From Chrysoperla carnea (lineage: Eukaryota; Arthropoda; Insecta; Neuroptera; Chrysopidae), in NCBI RefSeq assembly GCF_905475395.1, contig NC_058337.1, positions 130,035,960-130,099,959 on the forward strand: DNA of 64,000 nucleotides. Reading direction: 5' to 3'. A model generated the notes under the pieces. The model did not search any database. It saw only the letters and a program-made list of their open reading frames with translations, and was not told the origin of the DNA. Below are positions 25,175 through 40,100 of the stretch, in pieces (positions within the stretch are counted from its first letter, which is position 1; every line of letters begins with the position of its first letter). The position numbers were made by a program, and so were the translations under genes.

Positions 25175-28100
25175 GAATCTCGTAAACATCTCCAACAATT
25201 TTCATGAAATTGAAAATGCAGGTGGTTTTTGGGGCGAAAAATTGATCTAGATAGGCTTTATTTTTAGAAAACGTAATTATATCTGGGTTTTTAGGAAAAA
25301 ATGAAAATTTAGGCTATGTCAGTTTTGTTGATTGTAGCTGGTGTGATATATGTATATCGAAATAAAATTCATTACCGGAACATTCAAATTGGTATTTGTT
25401 CTTATATTAGTGATAAAATTTGTTTCTTTTTAACTCAAAAAATACCGAGCAAAGCTCGGTCATCCAGGTACTGTATCTTTAAAGATGAATGAGCATGACA
25501 ACAATGTTCGATTCAAATGTTCGACTCAAAACTTTTTACTCAAACTAGACTTTTACTCAAAGAATATGTGGTAAAATTTTCAGCTTGGCAAATTACTTTT
25601 GCCTTATTTTCAACTTGGATGATGAATTTAATTATAACTTTATGAATGTAGACTGCCTTGTTTTTCGAAATATCGAAAGTTGAATTATTATAGAAAATTT
25701 TCAATATTCAATATTTTGAAAATTATGCCGGGAAATACACAATAAAAATACACAAGCAATTTTTTTATTTGTTTACTTGAAATTACTTGATCATAATGTT
25801 TTTTAAATTAATTTTTTTCAATTTGATTCAATTATATTAAAAATTAATTATTTTCAATTATAGATGAGCTACGCTGTAAAATTATTAGATAATAATCTAT
25901 CATATAGTTCGCTACGTATTGAAATCAAATCACCAGATAACCGTAATCATATATGTCAACATAATCGTGGCCATGGTGAATATACACCATTAAAAATTGG
26001 AATGCATGAAATTGTTTTATATTATGATAATGAATTGATACCAACATCATATTTCTTCCGTGTCTTACCACCATTGGTTGAAGTTGCACCACCTGGAATG
26101 GCACCATGCGCTTTAGGTTCACTTGTACAAGTGTTGGTGAATGCGACAGGTAAATATGTTCATAAATATGTTTGCAGGGTTTGATAAAAGTCTTAAATAG
26201 ACGAGCAGTTTTACTTTTGGTCTTTCATTCCAAAATAAAACATATTGGAAATTTTTATAAACCAAGTAGTTTAGTAACCTACTTAGTTTGGGTCTTAATT
26301 TTCAAATTTGTGATGAAAATTAACCTAACTCTAATAGTTTTCAAGAATTTTGAGTCCTGGTCCCGGAATTAAGTATATAAGTGATAGCTAGCGTAAAACT
26401 GACATCACAGCTGAAGTGACATCACCCATAATTAGTGAATTTCAAAAAAAATTTCAATAAGATCGGATCAAATTTGCCTGTGTTATCAAAAAAAAGAGTG
26501 TGTGTACTTATGTACACGCGTTAGAAGTTATACTTCTTTCATTCAAAATTAATTATTCATATGAATACTATATTTCACAACCATCGACTTGAACTGGCTC
26601 AGGGATATAAGTACTATGTAGTGTATAGTATGAACACTCAGTACTGTAACTATATTCAGTGTTGAAAATATATTTTTTTATTATTTCAATTCTGTGGCTA
26701 ACTTCATCATGGTGTTCGTGCGCGCGCAGCTCACAAATTCACTCTCATCCAAACGCGCCAAAAGAAGTATAACTTCAAAAATTGAATTTTTAACTTTGTG
26801 ACGTCATCAGAATCAAAATTAACCTAGCTCTAATAGGTTTCAATCATGTGGAGACCTGTTCCCGGAATGAAGCACATAAGTGATAGCTAGCGAAAAATTG
26901 GCATCACAGCTGAAAAGAATAACTCAAAATTAGTGGGTTTAAAAAAAATTCCAATAAGATCGGATCAAATTTGCCTGTGTTATCAAAAAAATCGAATTTT
27001 TTAACTTTATGACGTCATCAGAATCCAAAAAATTTAATTTTGCTCTATCACATCCGAATTTATCCAATTTTGATAAACCAAGTATGTTATCCTACTAAAT
27101 TTGGGTCATACTTTTCAAATTTGTGATGAAAATTAACCTAGCTCTAATAGGTTTCAAGAATGTGGAGACCTGGTCCCGGAATTAAGCACATAAGTGATAG
27201 CTAGCGAAAAATTTACATCACAACTGAAAAGAATTACCCAAAATTAGTGGGTTTCAAAAAAAATTCCAATAAGATCGGATCAAATTTGCCTGTGTTATTA
27301 AAAAAATTGAATTTTTTAACTTTATGACGTCATCAGAATCCACAAAATTTAATTTTGCTTTATCACATCCGAATTTTATCCAATTTTGATAAACCAAGTT
27401 TGTAATCCTACTAAATTTGGGCCATACTTTTCAAACCCGAATAGTAATTTTTTTTCAAATGCTTTATAAGTAGAGCTTAATTTGGTAAAAATTGCACAGA
27501 AATAGCCTCCCTTGAGTATCTAATAGATCGAAGAAGTATTTTGAATCTTTGTTTGAGTTGTTTTATCGAGGTCAACATTTAAAAAAACAAAGTACATTTT
27601 TAAAGCACAAAGTTTAATTTCATTATTTCGATCTTTTAATTCGGATTTAAAATATTTATATTTATTTTAAATTTTAGAAAACACACTTTCAAGTTCAAAA
27701 AGTTGGCCTCTATAAAACAACTCAAGTATATGTAGATGAAAAAGTACCAAGCTGGAATACTAGTACTTACTTGATAAGCAAATAAATTGAAAGGTTTAAT
27801 TAGATATATCAAAAACGATAAACATGTTATGTTTTCTGCACAGGTGCACCCAAGAAAGAAGATATTCTAGTAACCGCATATAGCCCACACAATCGACCAT
27901 TAAAATGTCCATTACAAACCATCGACGGTACAAATAGTGCAACATTTAAACCAGACGAAGCTGGTGAATGGCGTATTGAAATCACATACCAAGGAAAACA
28001 TATACAAGGTGGTCCATTCACATGTCAAGTCTTCGATACACGTGGTGTTTATGTATCAGGATTTGAAGGTGCTTTACCATTATTACCACATGTATTAGAA

Positions 28101-31100
28101 GTGGATACCACTGCGGCAGGTGTAGTTGGTGAAGTTTATGCTGATGTGGTGCATGATAAACGATCGACTCATGTTCGAGTGGAAAAAGTTGATGATCATC
28201 ATTATAAGTTACATTTTACACCGAAACATAATGGAAAACATAGGGTAAGTAACATTTTCATGAACAAGTTCGTATTTTTGACGGCGGGCTTAATATTCCA
28301 GGTAAAATATCATTAAATCATAGTATCCCCGAACATGACATTTGGGAATCTGGAGGTCATATGTCAGAATATCCATTGAATAATTTGAAGAATGATTATC
28401 ATTTGGGGAGGGGGGGGGTTTTGATTAACTGACTAATCCTTCAACGGCATTGTCTGTCTAATCTTTTCAATTCGTTAGTGCAAAACGCAAAGTTTATACA
28501 ACACGAAAGGGTGTGAAAAGCGGTAGATGTCAGAGATATAGTCTATCGTTTCTCGATACCATCGTGAAACTCGGATGTTTGTGGCAGGTTTTTCTCCACT
28601 TTTCAGTCATTGGTAGGCTTTGTTAGGTTAGGTAAGAGGGGTTGTCGTGGGGTGGGGTACATCTAGACCATAAAATCAATTGTGATGCCGGAAAAAAGCC
28701 GGAGTACTTTGACGTCTACTGGCTTCAGGTTCTTTGAGAGATCATGAAAGAAATACTGGATGAAGAGAGTCCATCTTTTCATAGTAAGAGCAGAGGAGGG
28801 GCAGAAAAGATGAGACATCGTTTCGTCTTCTTCTGACTGTGACAGCCTCTGCAATAATCGTGATGCACTGGCATGTCTACTTGTTACTGGATAGAGATAT
28901 ATCCACGGAGTTTTAAAGTATGCTCTGTTAGTTTAGGTCTTTGGAACATTTTCAATTTTTAGCAAAGTTCATTATTTTATCGGTATAAAGCCAGTTCAAA
29001 AAACCTTCATTCCCTGTACTACTCTTTACAACCTTAAATTTCCGAAATTCTCCCTTACAGCTCAATTTCCTGTGATTACTTTTAAGTTTGTGCATCTACC
29101 AATCTTTCCAATCCATCTACCAACCCTTCGATTGCAAAAGCTAGAACATTATGCTATATCCATGTACCAACCTCTACTTTTTCTAGATTTAGATCTATCT
29201 ACCTCTAAATTTAATCGCTGGTACCGGTAGAACTGTCATCCCTAGATGATTCCTTCCTTTTGCTAGCCTTTCTAGTCTAGCTTTAAATATTTGTCATCTA
29301 ATTTCTATGACTGGAAGAAAATTCAGTGCAGATATACAAAGTGTTTTATATTTACTTTAAGGTTTATTTTTGTTAAATAACTTTTTAGTAATCATTACTT
29401 TTCGTTCCAATAACTTAAAATTATTTCGTGATACTCTAATTTGCAAGTAATAGATGAGAAGACAATCTGTAGTTCAGATACATACTCTATTCCCATTTGA
29501 ATGTAAATAACCTGAATAGTTTTGTTCAACCCTTACAAAGTTGTGTGTACCATCACAGGTTATGCAGGTATACAGAGCTGAACTGTTTCCTAATGCTAAC
29601 TTTATACTCTGTGGTTTGATATCATGGTTCAAAAGGTATAAGGCTAGACGCTAAAAGGTACATTTAAAGTACATATATCTCTTTGTACAATACTGAATAC
29701 AGTGATATATATGTGTTTTTATTATGCCTGAACTAATTATATCATAAATGAATCCTTCTTTATGTTTGAATCGTTGAATCCTTGTAGAATTTTGTTGTAC
29801 AGAATGAAAAACCCTATGTTATGTAAATTGAAACACACAATTCATTTTTAATGTTAGGAAACTATTTTGTTATTCCTTTGGTGTTAAATTGTTAGCATGT
29901 TTTTATGAAAACCTTTTTTAAGGAACTATTTTATTAAATTTGGAATTCTAAAACATTCAATTAATTGGTGGTATTTTATTAAATTTGGCATACTAAAGCA
30001 TTCAATTAATTAGTGGTATTTTATTAAATTTTGTGAACTACATACAAATAAAATTCTTAAAATTAGTTTTTTTGTCAGAAAAATTTATTTCGCAAAGTTA
30101 TCTTGTTAATTAATTAAGTTAGCATTATTATAAGAAAACAAATTCTATACTTAGAGGTATTGAAATACCTATGGTGGCTGAAGTGATCCTGTAAGTTGGT
30201 AGGGGCGAATTTCCCAAGTGGGAGCAATTTTTTTAGTTATCTGAAACCATAAAACCCATAAATTTTTATTTAATGGGATTATACACAAAATTTGAGCTTA
30301 TTATACACAAAATTTGAGCTTACACAAACATCATTAATGAATGAGGAAAAACCCGAAAAATGGTAGTTTTTCAAAAATTAGGTCTATTTTATCATTAATT
30401 TACCTGAAATGCAGTTTGATCAATAAAAATTAAAGTTTGAATGTGAAATGAAATTTTGAATTCAGTAAAATTTTACGTTTTTAAAGAAAATGAGTGGATT
30501 TGAATCATTTTTGTGAGTTTCTAAGGGGAAGGCTACTATTGCGCTCAGCCTCCCTCCCTAGGCAACGCCCATGAATTCTTTATCATAAGCGTTATACTAG
30601 ACCGAAACTTTGAGACCAAGAAAACAAAAAATACTTGGAAAAAAGTCAGCTACATTCCCAAAATTCCTTTTTTTTTCCGACGAAAAAAGGTATTATTGAG
30701 TATAAAAATGGAGAATTCTTCTACAACTGCTTCAACTTTCTCTAAATTAGTAGGCAGAAGTTAATTTTGCAAAAATATTTGTGAGTTTACAATTTAAAAT
30801 AAGGTTGTTTTTCTTATATTTCCAGGTATATGTCTATTTCAATGGTTACGATGTAAAAGGTTCACCATTCATGATGAAAGTTGGCACTCAACGTGGTAAA
30901 AAATCCAGTAACAGTTCACCAAGTAGCAACACATACCGCCAAAGTCCATTATTCAATCAATCCTCATCCAAATTATTCACAAATACCACATCAAATAGTC
31001 CTAGTCCAAGTAATATGTATCGTAATAGTCCAAACCAAAGCTATTCTAGAAATTATAATTCAAATAGTCCAAGTCCTGTTCAATTGGAATCATCAACGAA

Positions 31101-34100
31101 AAATTATCAAACAAAAACAAGTAGTTATCAACGATCAACGGACGTAGTTGATCATCGTAGTTCACCAATTGAACGACATAACTTATCACCAACACAAAGT
31201 CCAAGTTACTATCGGAATCGATTGGGTGGAGAAAGTCCAGATCAATCGGAATATTATAAGAAAACCGTCGAAACAACACGCACATACGATACTAGTCCAA
31301 ACACTTCGAAACTATCCTCGATGCGAATTACAGAGGCTCGAAGTCCAATTTTTATGGATTACGAAACGAAAACAAAATCACCATATACGACTGTCTACGA
31401 TAAAGACATTAGCGAAAAGAAACATTACACAAGTACTTTAACTCGAAATATAAACACCGAAGAAGATATTAAAGTCGATACACGACCTATCGTACAATCA
31501 TCGTTTGCGACAGATCGTTCAGTTTTACGAAAAGATTCACGAGATGCCATTGAGAAAACAAAAAATTTACTATCGTATCGAAGTTTAGAATCGGTGGCTA
31601 ATTTAGCAGAGAATCAATTAAATTCGAATAATTATGGCGTAACGACTTCAGTTAAACATCAAAATTATGATAATCAATATGTGAGTTCGAATAAAATTCA
31701 AGAATCTCGAACAATCAGTAATAATTCATCGTCGAAGATCCAAAGTCATTTGGATACCAAAACTAGTAGTGGACTTAATAGCACTTCGAAGTTATTTAGT
31801 AGTAGTCATTTGGATAGTTTAACCAGTAGTGGCGTAACTGGTGCTCGTGCTGTTAAAGTTCAACCAGTACCAGATGGTATTATTGGGCAACCTGTAGAAT
31901 TTGAAAGTAAGTATTATTTTTATTGTAATTTATTACTGTTTTTTTCTCTCTTGATTTTGACAAAAATTTGAAGCGAAATTGCAGAAAATCGCAGAGTAGG
32001 ACTTATTGTTTTATAGCTGATTCGACTGAACTATTAACAAAAAGACCGGGAGCTTCAGATAAAAAATGTCAGAAGTCATTGATACTTGAGATGTTTTTCA
32101 GAAATGGTTAAATAACATTTTCTCAAATTTGGGACCTCGAGAAAACTGTTTTCCACTTTTTTCTCAAACAACGATTTCGCCGCGGATTTTTTTTAATCAA
32201 TAAATAAAGCTGGACTGTTATCAAAATTCAAATTTCATTTTTCGTTTTTAGTTGATGGGAGTGGAGCTGGTTCTGGAGATTTGGAAATATTGGTCGAAGG
32301 TGGTCGTGTTACGTCTAGCGTACGAAGTTTGGGTGGACAACGTTTCCGAGCTGCATTCACTCCACATCAAGCGTTACCACATCGTGTTGATATTCGATTT
32401 AATGGGGAAACAGTACCAGGTAAGTTCAATTGTACTGATTATTTTATTAGCTGAAATTGATTCTTTTAAGAGAATTCAGATTTTTTCCTTTGATTCTTTA
32501 AGTAAATTTTTTAGGAGTAAATTTTATTTAAAGGATAATTCTTATAAAGTAGAAATGTATTAGAATATAAAATAATTAAGCTATTATAGAATATTTGAAA
32601 ACAGTTCAATTTCAATACAAAAATTGGGAAGAAATATTTTGGTGTAGAAAAATATTACAGTAGAGTATTTTATTTAAAGTAGAAATATTTTTGACTAGAA
32701 AAGTAAAAACGAACACAAGCATAATTAATATAGCGAATAAATTGTGTTTAAAAAATTGTGACCGTAACAGGAAAAGAAGTAAATTAACAAGGCAGGTTGA
32801 CTAATTTCCGCTATTATTTTTGTTTTAATTTGTCTGTTTTATGTTTTTAACGATAAATTTAATCGATAGCCAATATTACTAATTGATTGAATTAATCAAT
32901 TTAAAAATGAAAGTGATTTACATATACATTTATTATTAATTAATTTATTACATTATAGTAATATTTATTAATTGTAAAGAAAATGACATTTTTTTAAATG
33001 AAAGGATATTGATTTTGTACTTTTGTGAAAGTTATCTAATATCTATTAATGGTATATTTTTTCTTTTTTTTAATTAACCTTTTTTGTTTAAATCATTGAA
33101 TTTTTTGTTTGCTATTAATTTTTATAAAAATTTACTTTTGAAATCGATTAAGAAATAATGCCCACGTCTTTTTTCAACGGTTGGAATTTTTCATTTTTAA
33201 AAACATAGAATTAGCTTAACGTATCTAAAAACCATCCTGATTAACCAATTTTCTTATTTCTATGGACTAAAAATCTTTTATGTCTTTAAAATACATTTCA
33301 CAAACTGCGCTAATAGTTTTAGCTTCGGAAAATCATGGTAAATTGTTTATTTAACGACTAAAAAATGGTTCCCATAGGTTCTTCACTTTTTTTTCAATAA
33401 TTATGTGATTTTACCGGAGGATAAAAAATGACTTAATATTTTGCGTCAAATGCCCTATTTAATTCGCAAAATCTTGAAAAAATAGAAGCAATCAATAAGA
33501 AAGCTGATCTGTTTTTAAAGTTTACGCTAGTTGAGTAAAAATTTTCATATAATTTGTTTTAAAATTTGTAAATAGCCAACAACAACCTGTTATTAAAGAA
33601 AGGCAAATAACTTTTAAGCCTAAAATAAGTACAGGAAGCTAAATTTTAATAACTTACTCTTGTGCAAGTTTCTTGCTGTGATTTTTTTAAATTTTCTGTT
33701 AATAATTACTTTTTGATATTTTGATTCAAATTGCTTTTTTTGTAATTGAAATTTGAATTGATTTTTTTTTCGAATTCATACAAGGCTGAATTTTATAGAA
33801 ATTTGAATAAAAATAGATGTTTAGTTTTAAGTTTGAACTGAATCAATGCTCAATTTTATTTTTGAAAACAATGTTTCGTTTGTGTTTTTGGTTTTTACAT
33901 AAAGGTTAATGTTTTTTATATATTAATTTTCAAATTTGATTTGTATTGGGACAAGAACTAAAAATTTTAGCACATGCTATTTTTTGTACTTTTAGGCAAC
34001 TTTAATTTAAGTTAATTGTTTTACATTTTTATGATATTAAATTAGTTTTGGTACCTTTCTATTTTTGGTGGAAGATCTGACAAGTTTTCGTTAATAACGT

Positions 34101-37100
34101 AAAGAAATCGACTGTTCCACCATTATTTTTAATCTCAATCAATATCATTGGAGAGTGATTTTTTTTATCTTCATAGAATTTCAAAACACTTTAAATTATT
34201 ATAAAATGTTTAAGTTTCTATTATTTTTTACTTAAATCTTTAGTTTCTGTATAAAAAATAAACACTTTTCTAAGCGGTAATAAAGACAAAACATCGATAT
34301 TCCATTAAATTATAAAAACTTATATAAACATGATATTTAAAATAAATAGCTTTTACACAGAAAATAATAATTTTAATTATACATTATTCTCTTGCAATAA
34401 AATAATTTGTTATAATTATTACTATTGCAGTGCACCTTAAACATTTTGATACAATCAAATTTTCTCATCATATTGTTTTACGCCAATAAAGTCTTCTGTA
34501 ACACGATGTAATACAAATTTTTTGGTATGTTATTTGTACCTCTTAGAAGAGTGTGAAACTACGTTTTGCAATCGAAGAAAAGTGGTGCTACCTGTGTAAT
34601 TCGTGAAAAATTCCAAAATTTTCGGACTTTTTTCAGTTCAATTAAAAAACTATGAGCTTTTGACATTAGTTACTCAAACATTTTTATAGTATATTAAATT
34701 TGAAACAATTGAAGATAATCCGCAGCTCCGTAAATAGTTTTTGAGATATGACGCTTGAGAAATTGAGTTTGGCTTATGATCAACCGTTAGAATTTGAACA
34801 AAAGTTTAGAAAATGTTCCTTATAAATTTATTATCAACACTTGATCATGCAAATAGGAACATATTGAAATCGTTCGTTGTGTAAATTTTGGGAAAACCTA
34901 TATAATAAATGCATATAAAAATGTAAAAATCATAGAATTAACTGCTAACAAGTAATACACGCTATTTGTAGCTAATTCATACTGATGCTTCTTGGTAGTC
35001 GAAATAAGTATAAAAATTTATCTAGGAAAAAGGGGCAAAAATCGAAATTTATGTCGAAAAATCGTAGAGTTCTCATTTATTATATTTGATAAGACTTATA
35101 TTAATACAATTAACTAGCAAAAAATAAAATTGCTGATAAAGACAATATTGCAGTCTCTCATAGAAGCAATGAATTTTTCCAATTTATGTGGTACTTGGCG
35201 CCACTTTGTGTCAATGAAATGAGAACAATATATAAATATCAAATTTCGATCAATGTTTTGTTTCTGCTTCGTTGTCTCTCATACACAGCGCCTGTATTTT
35301 TTTGGTAACAAATCCAATCCCCCTTCAAACTCCGGTCATCATTGCACTACACTAACATACTATATACCATTTTTCTACACAGGTGTAAATGTATTCTAAC
35401 TGTACATAAATGTTTCAAGACCAAATCAAAAGAAATAGGTGTAGCCAGCCTTTGCATAAAAGTACACCAACCTGAAATCCCCATGAACGCCCTTGAAAAC
35501 TTTCATTTTACAATAGCCATATGCTAATTAAAAACGTCTACAAATTCAAGAAATACAGTACAAAAAAAAACTCGACTACATATGATATATTTATTATTAT
35601 ATTATCAGTGAATGAATATTGTGTGTACTTAGAGCTAAGAAGGTATACTATTCATAAAAAATATATTAATATCTATAAGAATTTTAAGACTTAAATTTAA
35701 ATGTCCTACAAGTTTTACAAGCCAGTTGACAAATAATATAACTGAACACTGGTTAATTGACCTAAGGCGATGGAATACCTCTTGGTTGACTAAACATTGG
35801 AATGCATACATACATACATGTTGCAGGTAATAAGTTCAATTCGTTATTATACTTAAAACCTTCTTGAAACTTAAGACTAAATATTAGAGAACACAAGTGA
35901 AAACAAACAGTTGACTGAGTTAATTGTTGAAATACTCTAAATAGAAAGTGTTGAATATCAGTGTTTATTTTTTATAAATTAGAAGGGGTTAAAAAACCAA
36001 TACAATTATGGCGACTTGTCGGCCGCTAATTATGTGGTTTTCGAAAATTTCGAAATAATTTTCTAAAAGTTTTTTTGTTTTTCTCAAAAATATTAGTTGA
36101 AACTATCTGCAAATTTGCAACTCTCTATCTTTTATAGTCCTAATTTGCGCCCTGAAGCAAATGGACACCAAAGTTTTGTCCTAATTTGCACCCTCACGTA
36201 TAAACAGAGACTTAAACAAAAAAATGTTTTAAATAAGAGTTGTTTATTTTTTTATAATGAACATTTTTTATATTTAAACTTTTGTTCTACCTCTAACGGT
36301 TTACAAGATAGGTCCAACGGACCCTAGAAGACCCGGATTCACTTTTTACGTCCTCAGCACGCTATAAAATTTCAGCTTTATATTTCTTTTCGTTTTGGAG
36401 TGTTTACAGACGGACAGACGAACAGGCAGACGGATAACCGTAAATGGACTAATTAGGTGATTTTAGGGAACACCTTTACCAAAACATTTTTCCTAGCATC
36501 AATATTTTTAAGCGTTATAAACTTGGGACTAAACTTAGTATATCTGATATACCATTACATATATACAGGGTATATAAAAGTAAAATATGATGGCTCATTT
36601 GTACTCTCTAAGTTAATTTTTTCTGCTACGATACAAAAAAGAATGAAGAAAGATTATTTTTTGAATCATTAATTTATGTTTTCTTAAAATCATAACAGAG
36701 GCGGAGCTGATATCTCGATAACTACAATTTATAAGGTATTATAAACTCTATTCCTAAGATAATTTTTACCAGAAAATAACGAAAATTATATTTATTTGAG
36801 CTTCGAGCTCGTCTATTTCAATATATGATGTTGCTAATTGGATTTTGAGCACTGTGAAGCTGAAATCTTGAAAACATTTTTCGGTATCTCGTTTTTTTGG
36901 TGCATATGTAGCCACGGAGCTCTAATCCTGATATTCCACGGTTTGGAACGAATTTTAGTCAGTGGTTTCGTTATCACCATGTTTGAATAGCCTAAAACAA
37001 AGTTTTTTCTATAAATTCAAGAAGAAATCTTTTAGAAAAACTCTCAGAACTACTTTAGATTTTTTGTCTGTTTCAAGATATGACGTTATCAGTTCATTGG

Positions 37101-40100
37101 ATAAAAAATTTGAGCCCTGTTTTGCTAATATCTCTAGAACCGTCTTTTGGAACGTAATTTTTTTTCAGGGTCGTGGTTTTTGCAAGGCTTAAACTGGCCT
37201 TAATCTACGGTTTTGTGAAAATTGAGAAATGTGAATTTGTTAAGGGGTACCTTAACAAAACACCTTTAAAAAAATGGGAAAAATGAAAATGATTTTAGTT
37301 TTTAATTATATTGAAAATCTTTGACCTAGAAATTGCGAAAATTGGATTTATTTGGGCGTAATTTTAGTCTATTTTAAGATATGACGTTGCCATTTCTTAA
37401 ACTTTAGTAGATTTAACCGATAGAAAGATGTTATGTTGAGATCATAATTTAATTTCGATTGATTTGGATTCATAATTTTGAATTATTCTCTGAATAAATT
37501 ATAATAGGAAATCTGAACCAGAGACGGCATCCAGATATAATTCACTTAATTATAAAAATTTTTGTTGCCGTGCATAACAATCCGAAAAACATCTAATCGT
37601 GCTTGAATTGTTGAACGATAATCGTATAGCTGCCTCTTTCAAAGTCTACCTTAAGACTAAGAACAAAAATTCATCTTAATACCTTTTCAACTTATCATAT
37701 AAAATGTCTTAAACTTAAACCACTCCGCAATACCTCTCAGTTGTGTATAACTTACCTTATTGTTAATTATTAATAAGCAGTAAAAATAAGCCCCACTACT
37801 CTCCACTATATACTTACATTACATTAGGTATTTGATGTAGGTTTCTACAAAACTCTGACTAACATAAAAACATAGCTGTATATTATTTATTTCGCTTAAG
37901 TTTATTGTATATAATAATATTTTCTTATTTTTGTGCTGAACGAAGCATTTCTCACCATATTTGTTTATACTTTTTTTGTTGTTTTCAAAAAAAGAACATC
38001 TTATTTAAACAAAATCCACAAAAGAAAATTTTCCAATATCAAGGATTTACAATTTTATCGTTTTAGTTTTCTGTTTTTTTTTTGGTGTAAGTTTGTGATT
38101 GTTTTTTTCAAGTTCTTTTTTTAAGTGATATTTAGAAAGTTTTAGTGATGCTTGGTATTTTTGTTGTCGGACGTGTTTTGTAAAAAAAAAAAAGAAAAAA
38201 TATATAAAAGTTTATTAAACTTTTCTTATTAAAATTCAATTTATATTTTTTTATTAAAAGTTTTTAAATTAACTTTTAATAGGTCACTTTATTATAATTA
38301 TTATTTATTATAAAATAATTCTAGAATTAAAAAACTAGGGTAAATATTTTGTTCGTGGTACACACCTTTATAAACTAATTGTTAGGATTATATAAAAATA
38401 GTTTACCTTGATATTTGGTGGTTTTGTTAATTTTAAATCTGGGGTAATAATCTGTGGGTTCAACAAATTATTTACCTTTCTACCTGTGATTTTTTTTAAA
38501 CAGGTTTTACTTAAAGTGCATAACTATAAATAAATCTGTACTAATTTTCAATTTATTTCTAAATTAAAATTACACAGTAACTAGAATTTTCATGAATATT
38601 CGATGTGATATGCCTAAATCATCTTAACTATTACCATTAAGTCCGAAAAATTACTGTTTAGAAGTGAATTATTCTGGAGTGAGGCAGGTTTAAAATTTTA
38701 ATTCAATCAAAATTATATAATAAGTAGAATTTTCATGAATAGCCGACGTGTTATGCCTGGTCTACCTTAACTAATATTGATCCCGAAAAATTAATGTTAG
38801 AACTGAATCGTTCTAGAATGAAGCAACTCTGAAATTTACTCCTTGAATCGTCTTGATTAAGTGAATTACGATACTGCAAATAGTTATTATAATCGACAGT
38901 CGTTATAAGCCATATGAACATCTGTATATTAAAGTGATAAAATGTGCATATATGTACACATTACGGTGGTTATTACTGACTAAATTCAATAACAATTGGT
39001 CGCTATAACCGATAAATGAATTGATAAGGCCTAAAATAAAGTTATTAAGGTTTAAGATAAGCTTTATATGGTTCAAAATAGTATTATGATGTTGTTATTT
39101 AACTGAAAAAGAATGTACTTAGTTACAAAAGGTATTAATGAACATGCGCTGTTCGTTATAGCCGATATGTCAGCTTATAATTCCAATGAATATTGGTCAC
39201 TAGAGCCAATATGTCGTTAAAACTGATGTTGTTGTAGCCGATTCATTTATGTATGTGTTTATATAGGGATTTAATCGGGTTCTTTCAATTATGACTGTTA
39301 TATAATACAATTTGAGTGAAATGCTGTATATATAAAATTTTGTTGCAAATACATATCTTTAATGTACTGACCGGCGCTCCCACCAATGTGAAGATCCATG
39401 TTATAAGTAGTAAAAAGCGGATAATGTTTTAAACAGCTGCATAATTTTTATTTACCCACAATTATTTCATCAGACAGACAATCGCGTCAATATAAGGTTT
39501 TTTGCTGGGGGCTACAATTTTTAATTAAAAATAATTAACAATAGAAAATTTTTTTATGATTGTATTAATTTATGGAAAACGTACGGCACGGGCGATGACG
39601 AATCTTCGATATGCAAACTAGGATAATTTTTCGCATTTAAGATGAAGACACCCTCATTATTTCGTTATTTACAGGTATATCGATTTGAAATTTTGCACAG
39701 CCATAAAGAGTGTTGGGTCACACTCTTTAAGATACTAAACCGAAATCAGAACTTTAAACTCAGCCTAAAAAAATTATTTAAAAAAAATGCTTAGAATATT
39801 TTTTTACACTCATATACCGACGACCATGACAAAATTCGCATTATTTATTTTTTTTTTTTTATATTTCGGTGCACACTCATTCAAGTTTATTGAAATATTT
39901 GAACGCATAACACTATTAAATTATCAATTTATCCAATTTTTACATTCCATAGCGCAACAGTTACTTAATATCAGGGTTCGAAAATATCCGATATTTATTA
40001 TAAATATCAAAATATCGGATATTTTTGATATATATCCGATATATATCAAAATTTTGATATTTAAAAAAACTAAAATGTTTTAAAGGTTTTATTTACTTAG

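Larger units (their letters stand above)
23376..25863 (+). other. jbug: jbug intron 4, right part
   Basis: Lies between the start codon of the nested minus-strand ORF and jbug exon 5. It contains a CGGTTCATCCG-type repeat (23610-23890), a dispersed repeat (23895-24060), a Helitron-like element (24620-25085), an AT microsatellite (25123-25171), a second stem-loop-ended repeat (25172-25470) and foldback copy 3 (25611-25800). The promoter of the nested gene should lie just above 23375, where only a weak TATA-like TTTTATAAG (about 23520-23512, minus strand) was noticed. Confidence 0.65.
26150..27843 (+). other. jbug: jbug intron 5 (1.7 kb)
   Basis: Occupied mainly by a tandem array with a period of about 314 bp (26227-27436), the first copy of which is interrupted by an inverted-repeat insertion. 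The remaining 400 bp before exon 6 shows nothing recognisable. Confidence 0.75.
28245..30825 (+). other. jbug: jbug intron 6 (2.6 kb)
   Basis: Contains a non-LTR retrotransposon fossil (28655-28880), a 45-bp tandem repeat (29927-30040) and a 22-bp direct duplication (about 30278-30321). No coding exon is seen. Confidence 0.75.
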
